Positions 54,306 to 64,000 of a stretch of DNA of 64,000 bases are shown one piece after another. Position 1 is the first letter of the stretch. Each line of letters starts with the position of its first letter. This DNA is from Lepus europaeus (Eukaryota; Chordata; Mammalia; Lagomorpha; Leporidae). The translations under genes were made by a program, and so were the position numbers. The stretch covers positions 101,123,439 to 101,187,438 of the forward strand of contig NC_084850.1 of assembly GCF_033115175.1 (NCBI RefSeq), written 5' to 3'. Below the pieces are notes generated by a model, which was given only the letters and a program-made list of their open reading frames with translations, did not search any database and was not told the DNA's origin.

Positions 54306-54689
54306 AGGCCAGTTTTGAGGTACGCCTTTTTGGGGGGAAGGGAGGGAGCAAGTCCTGGAGGAGAAGGAGGAGGATGAGGAGGGGTGGGGATCATTTAAAT
54401 GGTGTGATCACCACTTAGAGATGAGGAAACAGGCTCAGCGCCTGAGGCGGCTTGCTCCTGTTCTGGACCAGATCTGTGTGATCTTCTGTTGCAACTGGGT
54501 AGTGGTTTGCACCGGGAACCGGACAGAACTGAATTTTACAGTTGAAAGGAGCATCCTGCCCAACAGGTTCCTGCTGTATGAGTTGTGTACACAGAGAGTA
54601 GGGAGATTTGGTCATCAAGTGTGTTCTTGATCTAGTATTGTGCTCACTGAAAGCTGAGCACAATTTTTTTTTTTTTAATAATTAAGTAC

Positions 54690-55110
54690 ATGATCACCAC
54701 ACCTGGCCTCACACCAAGTTTGTCTTACCTCAGGGCCTTTGCACTGGCTATTCCAGAAGTTTAGACTGCTTTTTCTCCCAAATATTCTAATGGCCCATCC
54801 TCTGTTTCGTTAGGTTCAATACAACTGTCACCTCCTCCAAGCGCCTTCCCTTTGCGCTCCATTTGAATGGTATACCACAGCACTCATCATGGTCTGTAAC
54901 TCTCCTTTATTTCTGTTTGGTTCTTTCTTCCTTGTCTGTCGCCCTAGGAGAGTGATTCCAACCCTATGAGGGCAGCAATTTCTTTTTCTGTACTTCTTCC
55001 TCATTCCTTCATTCCTAGCCCCTGAAGTAGTGCCTGGAAATAAATGTGGAAAGAAATACAGGCAAAATGGCTGAGGGCATAAAAGAACAAATAAATGAAT
55101 ATATCCATGT
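54690..55110 (+). mobile_element. L2 LINE 3' end
   Basis: ACCTCAGGGCCTTTGCACTG, CTGTCACCTCCTCCAAG, TATGAGGGCAGCAATTTC and AGTGCCTGGAAATAAATG follow the L2 3' end in sense order. Confidence 0.7.
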
Positions 55111-55207
55111 GAGGCTAAATAAATAAAATGAGATAGATCCACAAAAGGGACTTTGGGGAGAAAGGACCCCTAATTCTCACACTGGAAATGCAATCAAACA
55201 CATTAGG

Positions 55208-55448
55208 GAAGACAAAAAGACCATGACTTTATTTTTTACTTAAAAATCCTTGAGTGAAGAGGACTGAGAATTTATATATATATATATAAAAAGGCCCTTG
55301 GTATTGGGAGGGTGAGTGTGGGGACCAGGCAGGGAGAACAGCAGCCAAAGTAGGGGTCGGGGAAGAAATGGGATTTGGGGGTCTGGGGTGCAGAGTGGGG
55401 GCTGGGAGGCAGGGGCAGTAGAGAGCAGAGTAGGGAGTGGGCAGTGAC
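55208..55448 (-). other. WAS: WAS 3'UTR (inferred)
   Basis: About 240 nt between the stop and the AATAAA at 55233-55228. It contains a short TA run at about 55273-55290. The end is inferred from the signal. Confidence 0.7.
55228..55233 (-). terminator. WAS polyadenylation signal
   Basis: AATAAA on the minus strand (AAAAAATAAAGTC context), 216 nt past the WAS stop codon. Confidence 0.7.
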
Positions 55449-62890
<7,442 letters not shown>

Positions 62891-63390
62891 ACAAGAGAAA
62901 CAAGTCCTCCAGGGGGCCTCTCAGTAGGCCTGGCCTCGTCTTCCCCATGGGCCCTCCTCACCCACTTTGGGTTCCTCCTCTGTTGGACTGCTTAGACCCA
63001 TCTTTTTTTACTAGCTCAGGTCCTTCTCCTTCAGTCTTATCCTCTGGGGCCCACCTCCTCCGACAAGCTCAGAGCTTCCTCTGGCTGGCTGGCAGCAAGA
63101 GCTGAGCCATCTGCAGTACCTCTGCAGGGCTGGCTGGGGCGAGGAGGAGCCATGGGGCTGGGAATCCTCCCTCTGCCCCAAAACACCATAGACTCCGGGG
63201 CCCAGGTCCAAGACTCCTAGTGCGAGAGGGCTCCTGCATTACAACTTTTCCCTTTAATTCCATAGCAAGCCTCTGGGAGCCCACTCCTATCCCAAGCCGC
63301 AGATATCGCCAACAGGGTACACACCCCTAGGTCACTTCCCTTACCCTTGTCTCCTGTAGCAACCAAATTACTTTCTGCCCATCAGCCCTT
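62891..63390. other. WAS upstream flank, no gene seen
   Basis: Unique sequence between the WAS promoter and the first upstream SINE; no gene or repeat recognised. Confidence 0.5.
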
Positions 63391-63394
63391 TTTT

Positions 63395-63450
63395 GTTTTT
63401 ATTTTGTTTATTTATTTGAAAGGTAGAGTGACAGAGAGAGAGAGGGAGAG

Positions 63451-63503
<53 letters not shown>

Positions 63504-63765
63504 CTTCCATATGCTGGTTCACTCTCTAAATGGCCATAGCAGTGAGGGTAGGGCCAGGCCAAGGCCAGGAGCCCAGAACCCCATCTAGGTCTCCCACATG
63601 GGTGCAGGGGCCCAAGCACTTGGGCCATCTGCTGCTGCCTTCCTAGGTGGATTAGCAGGGAGCTGGATCGGAAGTGGAGCAGCCAGAATTTGAACTGATG
63701 CTCCCACATGGGATCCCAGTGTCACAGCTTATGGCTTAACTCACTGCACCACAGCGCCGTCCCCT
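63395..63765 (-). mobile_element. C-SINE upstream of WAS
   Basis: TTTATTTATTTGAAAGGTAG tail, (GA)n of about 75 bp, head CACCACAGCGCCGTCCC. Confidence 0.9.
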
Positions 63766-63789
63766 CAGCTCTTTATATATATATTTTTT

Positions 63790-64000
63790 TATTTTTAAAA
63801 ATCATTTATTTATTTATTTGAAAGACAGAGATAGAGAGATATCTTCACTCCCCAAAATGCCGCAACGGCCGAAGCCGGGCTGATCTGAAGCCAGAGGCCT
63901 GTAGCTTCTTCCGGGTCGCCCACATGGGTGCTGGGGCCCAAGCACTTGGGCCATACTGCTTTCCCAGGAGCATTAGCAGGGAGCTGGATCGGAAGCGGAA
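63790..64000 (-). mobile_element. C-SINE, cut by the window end
   Basis: AATCATTTATTTATTTATTT tail to GGAGCTGGATCGGAAGCGG; the head lies beyond the window. Confidence 0.88.

Overview
The window is nuclear DNA of a lagomorph, most likely the European rabbit X chromosome. Lagomorph C-type SINEs (tRNA-like head, CT-rich body, AAATAAATAAATCTTT or CTGTCAAAA tail) are densely scattered over both strands. Two intact mammalian genes, SUV39H1 and WAS, lie in the tandem order and orientation known from mammalian Xp11.23. Both are on the minus strand, so transcription runs from high to low coordinates: WAS (ATG 62792, stop 55449) lies upstream of SUV39H1 (ATG 50350, stop 39935). About 4.8 kb separates the WAS poly(A) signal from the SUV39H1 start. 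Every exon was rebuilt by hand with GT/AG junctions and consistent phase. SUV39H1 gives 412 codons plus stop in 6 exons; WAS gives 505 codons plus stop in 12 exons. Neither shows a frameshift or premature stop.

Layout. 1-12.3 kb: intergenic, a nested pile of SINEs in older MaLR/ERVL LTRs and an ancient L1 tail. 12.3-38.0 kb: a very large, degenerate tandem array with a unit of about 40 bp (anchor GAGGTCTCTGATCTGTTTG). It is broken by SINEs, several MLT1-like LTRs, a 5'-truncated rabbit L1, a MITE-like palindrome and a CpG-rich promoter-like island at 15.9-16.9 kb. 38.0-50.65 kb: SUV39H1 with its 3'UTR and CpG-island promoter. 50.65-55.2 kb: spacer with a GTCAGTC/CCAAT-rich tract, SINEs, MIR and L2 fragments. 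55.2-62.85 kb: WAS, whose introns carry degenerate minisatellite and CCAT-rich tracts, SINEs and a U2 snRNA fragment. 62.85-64 kb: upstream flank with SINEs.

The two genes do unrelated jobs. SUV39H1 is a nuclear H3K9 methyltransferase; WAS is a haematopoietic activator of Arp2/3 actin branching. No other convincing protein-coding gene was found; nearly all other long reading frames lie within SINEs or the tandem array. The main item for a second look is the array: its size, its internal duplications (including a near-identical pair where one copy has a SINE and the other keeps the empty site), and its end about 0.5 kb past the SUV39H1 poly(A) signal.
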